Shown here: positions 1 to 7,300 of the stretch, in pieces
Numbering within the stretch: position 1 is the first letter of the stretch
Layout: the number at the start of each line of letters is the position of its first letter
NCBI GenBank assembly: GCA_039767595.1
Contig: JBDNBY010000063.1
Span: forward strand, 1-20,504
Length of the DNA: 20,504 bases
Source of the DNA: JBDNBY01 sp039767595
GTDB taxonomy: Bacteria; Pseudomonadota; Alphaproteobacteria; Rhodobacterales; Rhodobacteraceae
Direction: 5' to 3'
Made by a program: the position numbers and the translations under genes
Notes under the pieces: generated by a model
Database searches by the model: none
Told to the model about the DNA's origin: nothing
What the model saw: only the letters and a program-made list of their open reading frames with translations

Positions 1-485
1 AAGGTGCTGATCACCCCGCCGGATGAAAAGAGCAGCGGCCGATCATACTGCGTCGCAAGGGTCGTGACGGCATCGCGCACTCTGGTTCGAAACTGCGTAT
101 AGGTTTCGAGATCTGGGCACATCTCATCCATTTCCCAATCGTGCAGAACATTGCGCATGAAGGGGGCAAAGGCGCCTTCGGACTGGGGCATGGCGATGCC
201 GCGGCGCTTTTCAAGGCTGTGACCCAAGCCATAATAATCCAACTCGTTCAAGCGGGGATCAATGTGATGATCCAGGGCGCGGGTATTGGAAATTTTGGCG
301 GTGTTGCGTTGACGCCGTAAATCACCCGAGACAACCGCGCCATAACGCTTGGACTGATTGAGATAGCGGCCCAATAGCTCTGCTTGTGCCTCGCCCTTTG
401 TACTGAGGTGGTCATAGTCATCGTGGGTTTTCGCCTCGATATTCGCCTGACCGTGACGGATAATGGTGAATTCACGCAAAGCCAT
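1..485 (-). CDS. Histidine phosphatase family protein (5' part, cut by window edge)
   Basis: The reading frame opens at an ATG at 485 and runs off the left edge, giving 161 codons. It is preceded by AGAGGC about 7 bases upstream. Residues 8-12 read IIRHG, the phosphohistidine-forming signature of the phosphoglycerate mutase/SixA superfamily, and the Lys/Arg-rich stretch near residues 55-60 (SGDLRRQR) fits the family phosphate pocket. Toward the edge, residues 153-160 read FSSGGVIS, where most members carry SHGG. The second catalytic His is therefore Ser here, as also happens in some bacterial subgroups. Known for the family: phosphate-ester hydrolysis or mutase activity on varied substrates. 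The substrate cannot be told from sequence. The gene is divergent from the formate dehydrogenase gene, with 135 bp between them. Confidence 0.8.
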   Translation of the reverse strand, partial: MALREFTIIRHGQANIEAKTHDDYDHLSTKGEAQAELLGRYLNQSKRYGAVVSGDLRRQRNTAKISNTRALDHHIDPRLNELDYYGLGHSLEKRRGIAMPQSEGAFAPFMRNVLHDWEMDEMCPDLETYTQFRTRVRDAVTTLATQYDRPLLFSSGGVIST

Positions 486-564
486 CTGAAGCCTCTTTAA
501 AAGTTTCCTATCGTAGGCCTTGGTAGGGGGCGCTGCCGTAAATCACAAGCTTGATGTCGCTGCG

Positions 565-580
565 GGGACGTCTGCGTCCC
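565..580. repeat. Short hairpin upstream of the formate dehydrogenase gene
   Basis: GGGACG and CGTCCC flank the loop TCTG, a perfect 6-bp stem about 40 bases before the ATG at 621. It has no T-run, so it is not an intrinsic terminator. It could be an operator or a leader hairpin. The function is not known. Confidence 0.35.
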
Positions 581-620
581 TCATCGTGTGGTGTATGGAT
601 CGCGTAGCGGAGGATACATC

Positions 621-3401
621 ATGACAGATACAGTGCGATTCACACTAAATGGCCAAACGGTTGAAGTTGAGCGCGGCATGACAATTTGGGAGGCAGCGCA
701 TGGTCGCGGCCTCAAGATCCCGCATCTGTGTCACAAGCCTGCCCCAGGCTATCGTCCCGATGGCAATTGCCGTGCATGTATGGTGGAAATCGAAGGCGAG
801 CGGGTGTTGGCCGCATCCTGTGTGCGCGAGCCTGCCGATGGCATGGTGGTCCATACCGAATCCGACCGCGCGGTGCGCGCGCGCAAAGGGGTGATGGAAC
901 TCTTGCTCGCCGATCAACCAGAGCAGCCTGTCGCCCATGATAAATCCAGCCATCTGTGGGATATGGCCGCGCAAAACGGTCTATCCGAAAGTCGCTACCC
1001 AACCATCGAGGCGGATCGCATCCCCCTTTTGGACGATAGCCATGTGGCGATGCGCGTGAATTTAGACGCGTGTATTCAATGCGGTTTGTGTGTGCGGGCC
1101 TGCCGCGAAGTGCAGGTCAATGATGTGATCGGCATGTCGGGCCGTGGGCATGACGCCTATCCCACGTTTGATTTTGGCGATGACATGGGCGCCTCCTCGT
1201 GTGTGGCGTGCGGTGAATGCGTGCAGGCCTGTCCAACCGGTGCGTTGATGCCGGCCACGGTATTGGGCGCCGATCAAACCGGAGATAGCGCCGATTACGA
1301 TAAAGAGGTGAAATCCGTTTGCCCGTTTTGCGGTGTCGGCTGTCAAGTTAGCCTCAAAGTCAAAGATAACAAAGTGAAATACGTTGAGGGGATCAATGGC
1401 CCCGCAAATGAAGGGCGTTTGTGCGTTAAGGGCCGGTTTGGCTTTGACTACATCCACCATGACCACCGTTTAACCAAACCCCTCATTCGCCGCGCCGATG
1501 CACCGGCCAAGGGTCTCAATGTTGATCCGGCCAATTGGCAAGAGGTCTTCCGCGAGGCGACATGGGATGAGGCGCTTGATTTTGCCGCGCATGGCCTGCG
1601 CGATCTCAAGGATGCCCATGGTGGGCGGGCCGTGGCCGGATTTGGCTCTGCAAAATGCACCAATGAAGAGGCGTATCTATTCCAAAAAATGATCCGTCAG
1701 GGCTTTGGCCATAATAACGTCGATCACTGTACGCGGCTGTGTCATGCGTCCTCTGTGGCGGCCTTGTTGGAAAATGTCGGCTCTGGCGCGGTGACGGCGA
1801 CGTTCAATGAGATTGAAAACGCAGATGTCGCCATTGTGATTGGGTCAAACCCAACTGAAAACCATCCGGTGGCGGCGACTTATTTCAAACAGTTCACAAA
1901 GCGCGGCGGCAAATTAATCATTATGGATCCGCGCGGCACCGCGATGCAGCGTTTTGCCACGCATATGTTGCAATTCCGCCCGGGTGCAGATGTATCGCTG
2001 CTCAATGCGATGATGCATGTGATTGTGGAAGAAGAATTATACGACACCCAATATATTGAAAAATATACTGAAAATTGGGAGGCGGAGAAAGAGCACCTCA
2101 AAGGATTTAGCCCAGAGGCCATGCAAGACCTCTGCGGTATTCCCGCCGAAACGATCCGTGCCGCTGCCCGCGATTTCGCGGGTGGTCAGGCGGGCATGAT
2201 CTTTTGGGGGATGGGGATCTCTCAGCACATCCACGGCACGGATAATGCGCGCTGCTTGATCTCTTTGGCCTTGATGACGGGTAATGTTGGCAAACCTGGG
2301 GCGGGTCTTCATCCGTTGCGAGGGCAAAATAACGTCCAAGGTGCGTCAGATGCGGGTTTGATCCCGATGTTCCTGCCCGATTATCAAACCGTTGTGGATC
2401 ATGGTGTGCGTGCGGCCTTTACCGATGTTTGGAAATCAGAGGATTTCTCGAGTGAAAAGGGCCTGACCGTTACGGAAATTATGGATGCTGTGCATGCTGG
2501 CGATATCACGGGCATGTATATTTTGGGTGAAAACCCAGCGATGTCTGATCCAGATGTTGAACATGCGCGCGACGCATTGGCCAATCTGGAACATTTGGTG
2601 GTGCAGGATATCTTTTTGACGGAAACGGCGAACTATGCCGATGTGATTTTACCGGCCTCGGCCTTTGCTGAAAAATCGGGCACGGTCACCAACACCAATC
2701 GCCAAGTTCAAATGGGCCGTCCCGCGGTCACCCCGCCAGGCGGCGCCAAAGAGGATTGGTGGATTGAAGTTGAGTTGGCCAAACGGCTTGGCCTGAACTG
2801 GGTTTATGATAGCCCTGCCGATGTGTTCGCGGAGATGAAGCTGAACATGAAATCACTCAGCAACATTACATGGGACCGACTAGAGCAAGAGGGCGCCGTG
2901 ACCTATCCGTCGCTATCCCCCGAGGATCCTGGTCAGGCCATTGTGTTTGGGGATGGCTTCCCGCGCCAAGATGGCCGTGCGAAATTCACGCCCGCGGCTG
3001 TGATTGCACCGGATGATACGCCCGACGCGGAATACCCGATGGTGCTCACCACAGGGCGGCAGTTGGAGCATTGGCACACAGGGTCCATGACGCGGCGGTC
3101 GCATGTGCTGGACGCGGTTGAGCCAGAGGCAAATTGCTCGATGCATCCTAGCACATTGCGCCAAATGGAAATTGAGCCAGGGGACATGATCCAGCTGAGC
3201 ACAAAACGTGGCTCTGTTCAGGTTATGGTGCGCTCTGATCGTGCGGTTGCGCCGGATATGGTGTTTTTGCCCTTTGCATATGTCGAGGCGGCCGCGAATA
3301 TATTGACCAACTCGGCTTTAGACCCATATGGCAAAATTCCTGAATTTAAATTTAGCGCTGTGCGTGTGGATAAAATCGTACCTCAGATTGCGGCGCAGTA
3401 A
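621..3401 (+). CDS. Formate dehydrogenase alpha subunit (Mo/W-bisPGD, Cys-type)
   Basis: 926 residues. The ATG at 621 is chosen over an in-frame upstream start at 588 because GGAGGA lies 8-9 bases before it and the protein then begins directly with the ferredoxin fold. Domains in order: N-terminal 2Fe-2S ferredoxin domain (C37, C50, C53, C67); two 4Fe-4S ferredoxin motifs (C151/154/157/161 and C194/197/200/204); the 4Fe-4S motif of the molybdopterin oxidoreductase (C234, C237, C241, C268); the catalytic domain; and a C-terminal dinucleotide-binding domain around 810-926. C374 sits where E. coli FdhF has selenocysteine; H375 and R567 (in RGQNNVQG) match its formate-site His and Arg. Known for the family: oxidation of formate to CO2. 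The NuoG-like His-Cys3 cluster segment (about 96-116) has lost all its cysteines. No FdsB/FdsG-type partner or FdhD/FdsC maturation gene is adjacent, so the electron acceptor is unclear. Confidence 0.93.
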   Translation: MTDTVRFTLNGQTVEVERGMTIWEAAHGRGLKIPHLCHKPAPGYRPDGNCRACMVEIEGERVLAASCVREPADGMVVHTESDRAVRARKGVMELLLADQPEQPVAHDKSSHLWDMAAQNGLSESRYPTIEADRIPLLDDSHVAMRVNLDACIQCGLCVRACREVQVNDVIGMSGRGHDAYPTFDFGDDMGASSCVACGECVQACPTGALMPATVLGADQTGDSADYDKEVKSVCPFCGVGCQVSLKVKDNKVKYVEGINGPANEGRLCVKGRFGFDYIHHDHRLTKPLIRRADAPAKGLNVDPANWQEVFREATWDEALDFAAHGLRDLKDAHGGRAVAGFGSAKCTNEEAYLFQKMIRQGFGHNNVDHCTRLCHASSVAALLENVGSGAVTATFNEIENADVAIVIGSNPTENHPVAATYFKQFTKRGGKLIIMDPRGTAMQRFATHMLQFRPGADVSLLNAMMHVIVEEELYDTQYIEKYTENWEAEKEHLKGFSPEAMQDLCGIPAETIRAAARDFAGGQAGMIFWGMGISQHIHGTDNARCLISLALMTGNVGKPGAGLHPLRGQNNVQGASDAGLIPMFLPDYQTVVDHGVRAAFTDVWKSEDFSSEKGLTVTEIMDAVHAGDITGMYILGENPAMSDPDVEHARDALANLEHLVVQDIFLTETANYADVILPASAFAEKSGTVTNTNRQVQMGRPAVTPPGGAKEDWWIEVELAKRLGLNWVYDSPADVFAEMKLNMKSLSNITWDRLEQEGAVTYPSLSPEDPGQAIVFGDGFPRQDGRAKFTPAAVIAPDDTPDAEYPMVLTTGRQLEHWHTGSMTRRSHVLDAVEPEANCSMHPSTLRQMEIEPGDMIQLSTKRGSVQVMVRSDRAVAPDMVFLPFAYVEAAANILTNSALDPYGKIPEFKFSAVRVDKIVPQIAAQ

Positions 3402-3423
3402 TGTGCAGCAATCTGAAATCTTC

Positions 3424-3870
3424 TTACAATGCTTGTTTGCGCATGGACTGTAGTAAAACGGATTGAACAATGTGGTTGCTGCCCAGTGCGGTGACGACGT
3501 TTAAATCTTGCATCAAGTTCTCTACAGTTTCCTTTTGCATGTACGAGGATGAGAAATGCCCTTTGTGATAGTGCTTGAATAGGGTTGATAAAATCTCGTG
3601 ACGCAGCCGCGGTGCGATGTGCGGCATTCGATTTTGCGCGCCGTCTTTTATCTCTAGCGCTAGTTGAATTTGAACAATTTCTTTTTGAACGCCGTTTATA
3701 ACGACTGGGATATGGAATGGTTCATCGAATACGAAAACCTCAGTGGGCCCATTGTATTCGGCGTTATCCTCTAGGGATGTGACCAAAGAATACGCATCTT
3801 TAATTGGAAATACAGACGCCCCCAGAAACAGCCCGACGATGATTATTAATATGTTTGAAATTCGCAGCAT
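3424..3870 (-). CDS. Small membrane-anchored protein, FliL-like (tentative)
   Basis: 148 residues, with AGGAG about 7 bases before the ATG. The RBS overlaps the stop of the flgH remnant, so the two are probably co-translated from one mRNA. Residues 6-22 form one hydrophobic segment (ISNILIIIVGLFLGASV), either a signal anchor or an uncleaved signal peptide. The rest is a soluble domain with alternating beta-like strands (VQIQLALEI, about 66-74) followed by helices. That pattern, and its place next to flagellar genes, recall FliL, the stator-associated basal-body protein, whose periplasmic domain follows one transmembrane helix. I do not see a diagnostic motif, so this is a resemblance only. 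It could equally be an unnamed Rhodobacterales flagellar accessory protein. Confidence 0.45.
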   Translation of the reverse strand: MLRISNILIIIVGLFLGASVFPIKDAYSLVTSLEDNAEYNGPTEVFVFDEPFHIPVVINGVQKEIVQIQLALEIKDGAQNRMPHIAPRLRHEILSTLFKHYHKGHFSSSYMQKETVENLMQDLNVVTALGSNHIVQSVLLQSMRKQAL

Positions 3871-3879
3871 GTGAGGCTC

Positions 3880-4263
3880 CTAAAACGGTAGAATACGATC
3901 AAGCGCTTGTTGCCCGTATCGCGGTTGTTGCACGTCTGTAATTTGGCCGCGCCCGCCGTAAGAAATGCGCGCCGATGCGATTTTGTCATACGTGATTTCA
4001 TTGCGACGGTTTATGTCTGAGGGACGTACGAAGCCTTGTAACGTGAGTTGACGAAGTTCGTTATTGACGCGAATTTCTTGAGTGCCACGAACATACATGA
4101 CGCCGGTTGCCATGACATTCGTCACAGTGCCCGCGATGCGAAGTGTGAGTTTTTCGTTACGCCTCACTGAGCCGTTGCCAGTATGGTTGGAGCTGCCTGA
4201 TAGCCCGACAATGTCGTCCATTGTGGCGTCTGTTGGCAGCTCAGGATAACGCCACGAAATCAT
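3880..4263 (-). pseudogene. flgH: flgH remnant: C-terminal half of flagellar L-ring protein
   Basis: 127 residues that match the second half of FlgH, the outer-membrane L-ring protein. Recognisable blocks are VRRNEKLTLRIAGTV (about 33-47), GTQEIRVNNELRQLTLQGFV (about 60-79), RPSDINRRNEITYDKIASAR and the C-terminal ISYGGRGQITDVQQPRYGQQ. FlgH is normally about 230-250 residues and starts with a lipoprotein signal peptide and lipidation Cys. All of that, plus the SLF/GDIxTVxI region, is missing. The upstream bases are not a frameshifted N-terminus, because the rod-binding gene ends only 4 bases before this ATG. A possible ribosome site (GGGAG) lies inside the end of that gene, so the fragment may still be translated. 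Without an export signal it cannot build an L-ring by itself. A deletion joining flgJ to mid-flgH is the simplest inference. Confidence 0.8.
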
Positions 4264-4267
4264 TCAT

Positions 4268-4522
4268 TTACTTATCTCCCAGCTCTTTGGCCAATGATTC
4301 AGATAGACCGATTGAGTTTTTCTCTACGATTTGTTGCGCAACGGCCTCGTGTAAAAAAGAGAGCCATCGATTTTGATCAGAGGAACTAAAGGCATCTTTT
4401 ATTTCGCCAAATCCAGATTCCTTTAACATTGTTTTAATAAATTCCGCTTCCAAAGATTTTGCTGCGCGATAGAGGCGGTCCTTTTGTTGAAATGTATTTT
4501 GTTGAAGATGAGAAATTTCCAT
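4268..4522 (-). CDS. flgJ: Rod-binding protein, FlgJ N-terminal type
   Basis: 84 residues, with GAAGGA upstream of the ATG. The middle of the protein (LEAEFIKTMLKESGFGEIKDAF, about 24-45, then SFLHEAVAQQIVEKNSIGLSESL) follows the rod-binding domain of FlgJ, in which an amphipathic helix with F/L-xxMLK is followed by a gap and a GLAESL-like end. Alphaproteobacterial versions lack the C-terminal peptidoglycan hydrolase domain of enterobacterial FlgJ, so about 80-110 residues is the normal length. Known role: a periplasmic scaffold for rod assembly. It leads a short minus-strand operon with the flgH remnant and the FliL-like gene, and it is divergent from fliK. Confidence 0.75.
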   Translation of the reverse strand: MEISHLQQNTFQQKDRLYRAAKSLEAEFIKTMLKESGFGEIKDAFSSSDQNRWLSFLHEAVAQQIVEKNSIGLSESLAKELGDK

Positions 4523-4617
4523 ATAATTTTCCTTCTTTTTGTTTGTTTTGCCTCATAAACCTTAATACTTTTCTAATGTTTTTGAGTTTTAACGGAGAAA
4601 ATAAACTAGGAACTTAA
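4523..4617. promoter_or_regulatory. AT-rich divergent intergenic region between flgJ and fliK
   Basis: This 95-bp gap is far more AT-rich than its surroundings and must carry the start signals for both flagellar transcription units. One TTAA-N7-CTAA site (4562-4576) is a single mismatch from the TTAA-N7-TTAA box bound by CtrA, a known flagellar regulator in Rhodobacterales. I saw no convincing sigma-54 (-24 GG/-12 GC) pattern. The CtrA reading is an inference from one imperfect site. Confidence 0.3.
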
Positions 4618-5715
4618 ATGAATTTCTTCGTCCAACCTCTTGCGTCGATCTGCGTGCCGAAATTATCTCAGTTTGATATTTTGGAGGAGGTGGCTCTCAA
4701 TGATCAATTGGCAGAGGGCACTATCTTCGAGGCTGTTCGAACCCTCGAAGATAGTGCACAAATTCCTCTAGATATTCAAATGTCCGTGCCAGTGCTGCTG
4801 CCAGAAGATGTGGTCCCGTCGGATACCGCTGATACCCTTGAGCAAAGCGGTGACCAAGCCGGTGTAGCACCGGTTCTCGGCATTGTTGAGGTGGCGGGTA
4901 CGCTTGGGGCCGGTGAGACAGGGCTTCATAATAATATCATAGAGCCCAAGGTCGTTAATCCATCCGAGCAAACCCAATACACAAAAGACCGATCTGGTGG
5001 TGATGTGGCGCAAAGCAATGCGCGTGGCAACACACGTGAGGGGCTTATCGAATATATCCTAAAACAACAGGCTAACGCCGCCCCAACTGTGACGCAGCCG
5101 TCCCGTGATACGGGGGCTAGTGCTTTTATTTCATCGGTTGCGCCGAGCATCGGAGATGTGCAGCTTTCAGTCTCTCCAAAGTTGCAGGTCGTCGCGGCGG
5201 GGGGCTCTGAGGGTGGCCAAAGTTTGACGGCCATGGTGCGCGAACTTGGACAACCGGTCATGATGAGTGTGCAGGCACATTTTTCAGGATTAAGCCGATC
5301 TGATAGTCTGACCTCAGATCAAGCACAGAGAATTTGGGCACAAGTGCGCGATAAACTTCAAGATATACCCAGAGGTCAAGTTATCGTGGAAGTTAATCCG
5401 CCTGATGTTGGCAAGCTGCGTGTCGCCTTTGATTTGACGCGCGATGTGGCTCAAATTGCGGTCGTCTCAGAGCGTGCAGATTATCTGAACGCGATGCGCC
5501 GCGCCGCCGATATTCTGGGTCAAGAGGTCAAGGCAATGGGCTACGATGGCGTTGAATTTACCTTTTCGTCTCAAAATTCTAGCTCTTCACATGAAGAGGC
5601 TGATTTTGTGGACCCAAGCCGTCCTGAGGCGACCGACGCCGCGGTCGGTCGGGATGACGCATCTCTCTCTAACTCTGAGCGATCCGATGGAAACACAGTT
5701 ATAGTAAGGATTTAA
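4618..5715 (+). CDS. fliK: Flagellar hook-length control protein FliK
   Basis: 365 residues, start supported by AGGA about 8 bases upstream. The first two thirds are low-complexity, Ser/Gln/Ala-rich and poorly conserved, as is usual for the FliK ruler domain. The C-terminal hook-length domain runs from about 213 to 316: PRGQVIVEVNPPDVGKLRVAFD (251-272) is the family's L-x-P-x-x-L-G-x-hydrophobic motif with Val in place of Leu, followed by VVSERADYLNAMRRAADIL. A polar tail follows. FliK is secreted through the flagellar export gate; the C-terminal domain touches FlhB to switch from hook to filament export. The stop is 1 base before the flgD ATG, so the two are translationally coupled. A perfect 15-bp inverted repeat lies in codons 34-47. 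Confidence 0.85.
   Translation: MNFFVQPLASICVPKLSQFDILEEVALNDQLAEGTIFEAVRTLEDSAQIPLDIQMSVPVLLPEDVVPSDTADTLEQSGDQAGVAPVLGIVEVAGTLGAGETGLHNNIIEPKVVNPSEQTQYTKDRSGGDVAQSNARGNTREGLIEYILKQQANAAPTVTQPSRDTGASAFISSVAPSIGDVQLSVSPKLQVVAAGGSEGGQSLTAMVRELGQPVMMSVQAHFSGLSRSDSLTSDQAQRIWAQVRDKLQDIPRGQVIVEVNPPDVGKLRVAFDLTRDVAQIAVVSERADYLNAMRRAADILGQEVKAMGYDGVEFTFSSQNSSSSHEEADFVDPSRPEATDAAVGRDDASLSNSERSDGNTVIVRI
4718..4757. repeat. Perfect 15-bp inverted repeat inside fliK
   Basis: GCACTATCTTCGAGG (4718-4732) and its exact reverse complement (4743-4757) flank a 10-base loop that itself contains the palindrome GTTCGAAC. There is no T-run on either side, so it is not a standard terminator. It encodes residues 34-47 of FliK without breaking the frame. 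Confidence 0.9.
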
Positions 5716-5716
5716 C

Positions 5717-6361
5717 ATGGAAATTCAGTCCGTTTTTAATGCCCCCTCAACATCCACGCAGACTGGGGCGAAATCTAATGATATCTCAACCGATTTTGAG
5801 ACATTTTTGCAGATGCTTACCGTTCAAATGCAGCATCAAGACCCGTTGAACCCAGTGGAATCCACCGACTTTTCGGTGCAACTGACAACATTTTCCACAC
5901 TAGAGCAGCAAGCACTTACCAATGAAATCCTACAGTCGTTTCAGCAAGGTAGTGAGGCAACGCCCATTGGTGCATTGCAGGATTGGGTGGGTCTCGATGT
6001 TTCAGCAAAAATGCCGATCTTTTATAGTGGAACTCCTGTGACGGTTGAAGTTGGCGAGGCGGCACAGCACTCTGATTTAATTTTAAATGTTTATGATCAA
6101 AATGGTCAGCGTGTTTCCCAAGAATGGGTGCCGCCCAATAAAACTACGGTGCAATGGGCACCTGAAACTGGACGAGAGGGGCAGTATCGAGCCGAAGTTC
6201 AACGCGTTGAAAACGGCGAGGTGATTGAGACATTCCAGCCATCGTTGCGTGCGCGTGTTAAAGAGGCAGTTTGGGCAGGAGGTCAGACAGAGTTGATCTT
6301 TGATGGTGAGCTGTCTATCCCATCAACTCAGATTACGGCGGCGCGATCCGCGCCTGAGTAG
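5717..6361 (+). CDS. flgD: Flagellar hook assembly (hook-cap) protein FlgD
   Basis: 214 residues, close to the usual 220. The ATG follows AAGGA and the fliK stop by 1 base. The N-terminal FlgD signature is clear: FETFLQMLTVQMQHQDPLNPVESTDF (27-52), then QLTTFSTLEQ (55-64). The central and C-terminal part (about 85-205) fits the FlgD tudor-like and FlgD-Ig domains: strands such as VTVEVGEAAQ, LILNVYDQNGQRV and TVQWAPETGREGQYRAEVQ. Known role: caps the growing hook and is removed at completion. It is the second gene of the fliK-flgD unit. Confidence 0.92.
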   Translation: MEIQSVFNAPSTSTQTGAKSNDISTDFETFLQMLTVQMQHQDPLNPVESTDFSVQLTTFSTLEQQALTNEILQSFQQGSEATPIGALQDWVGLDVSAKMPIFYSGTPVTVEVGEAAQHSDLILNVYDQNGQRVSQEWVPPNKTTVQWAPETGREGQYRAEVQRVENGEVIETFQPSLRARVKEAVWAGGQTELIFDGELSIPSTQITAARSAPE

Positions 6362-6379
6362 GTAGGTAAATAGAAATTG

Positions 6380-7300
6380 ATGTCAGCGCCTCAAGTATCA
6401 TTACAAACATTTGTGGCGCAAGCTCTAGATTGCACGTGCACTCATGTGCATTGGTCGACGCTTGATGGGGGGCAGACCAATATTGCGATGCGGCGTCAAT
6501 GCGCTTGTCGTGACGTGGTTGTAAAAACCTATCTTTTGGTTCGGTCATCTCCGATTTTTCGCAATGATCCCGATGCGGAATGGAGTGCTTTGCAAAATTT
6601 ACATGCGGCCCATTTGGCCCCAACGCCCGTGTATTATGGTCGGCATCAGGATCAGCCGATCTTGATCTATTCCTTTGTGGAGACGTGCTCAAAATCAGTC
6701 AATCCGTACGCCGCTGCAGATTTGTTAAATCGACTTGCTGCACATGAGTGGGCTGAGTTGCCTCAATGGGATCTTGGCAGCGCGACCCTAGAGCTGCGCG
6801 GCGATGAAATGGCTCGTCATTTGAATTCCGGTGAACGGAGTTGGGTGGCCCAGAACCGTCCGCGTGAGGCCGTCCTTGCGCATACTGGGCAAAATGTGTG
6901 TCATGGCGATTTTGTCGGTTCGAATGTGTTATCCGTTTCAGGCAGGCCGTCCGATCGCACAGACGCGGCTGCGCTCGCCATTGACTGGCAAACGCCATAT
7001 CGTGCAAGCGCGGCTTGGGACATTGCGATGTATTTGTCACCTTCGATGCAGCATCGCTACGGCATGCAAAGCGTGAATGCAGCTGAGTTTTTAAGTCATA
7101 TCACTGACGGCACGACGGTGCAGCATTATTTGGATTTGCAGGCGTGGTTTCATTGGCTCTTGTCAATTTATGCCCTGTGGCGGGCAAAGGTTTGGGAAGA
7201 CACGGCGGCCGCGGCCGATTTTCAAATCGAGGCGGCCGCGTTAGAGCATATACAGCGTGAGGGCCGCAGCGCTGAGACCTCCAAGAAACCCCACCCCTAA
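6380..7300 (+). CDS. Phosphotransferase family protein (APH/choline-kinase-like)
   Basis: 306 residues from the ATG at 6380; a TTG directly before it is the only alternative. The ribosome site is weak (AGGTAGGTA), and the start is 18 bases after flgD, so expression may depend on flgD translation. Kinase-fold residues are present: K49 in DVVVK, E67 as the likely helix-C Glu, the catalytic loop H175-G-D177-x4-N182 (CHGDFVGSN), and the metal-binding D202 in AIDWQTP, the form used by aminoglycoside/choline/thiamine-type kinases. The substrate cannot be predicted. The last 60 bases overlap the end of ubiB on the other strand. Its place behind flgD could mean a motility link or just chance adjacency after rearrangement. 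Confidence 0.75.
   Translation: MSAPQVSLQTFVAQALDCTCTHVHWSTLDGGQTNIAMRRQCACRDVVVKTYLLVRSSPIFRNDPDAEWSALQNLHAAHLAPTPVYYGRHQDQPILIYSFVETCSKSVNPYAAADLLNRLAAHEWAELPQWDLGSATLELRGDEMARHLNSGERSWVAQNRPREAVLAHTGQNVCHGDFVGSNVLSVSGRPSDRTDAAALAIDWQTPYRASAAWDIAMYLSPSMQHRYGMQSVNAAEFLSHITDGTTVQHYLDLQAWFHWLLSIYALWRAKVWEDTAAAADFQIEAAALEHIQREGRSAETSKKPHP

Noticed and set aside
588..620. Longer formate dehydrogenase start at 588
   Set aside because: The extension contains the GGAGGA ribosome site of the start at 621 and has no homologous residues.
4718..4757. Intrinsic terminator inside fliK
   Set aside because: No T-run follows the hairpin on either strand, and flgD downstream needs the transcript to continue.
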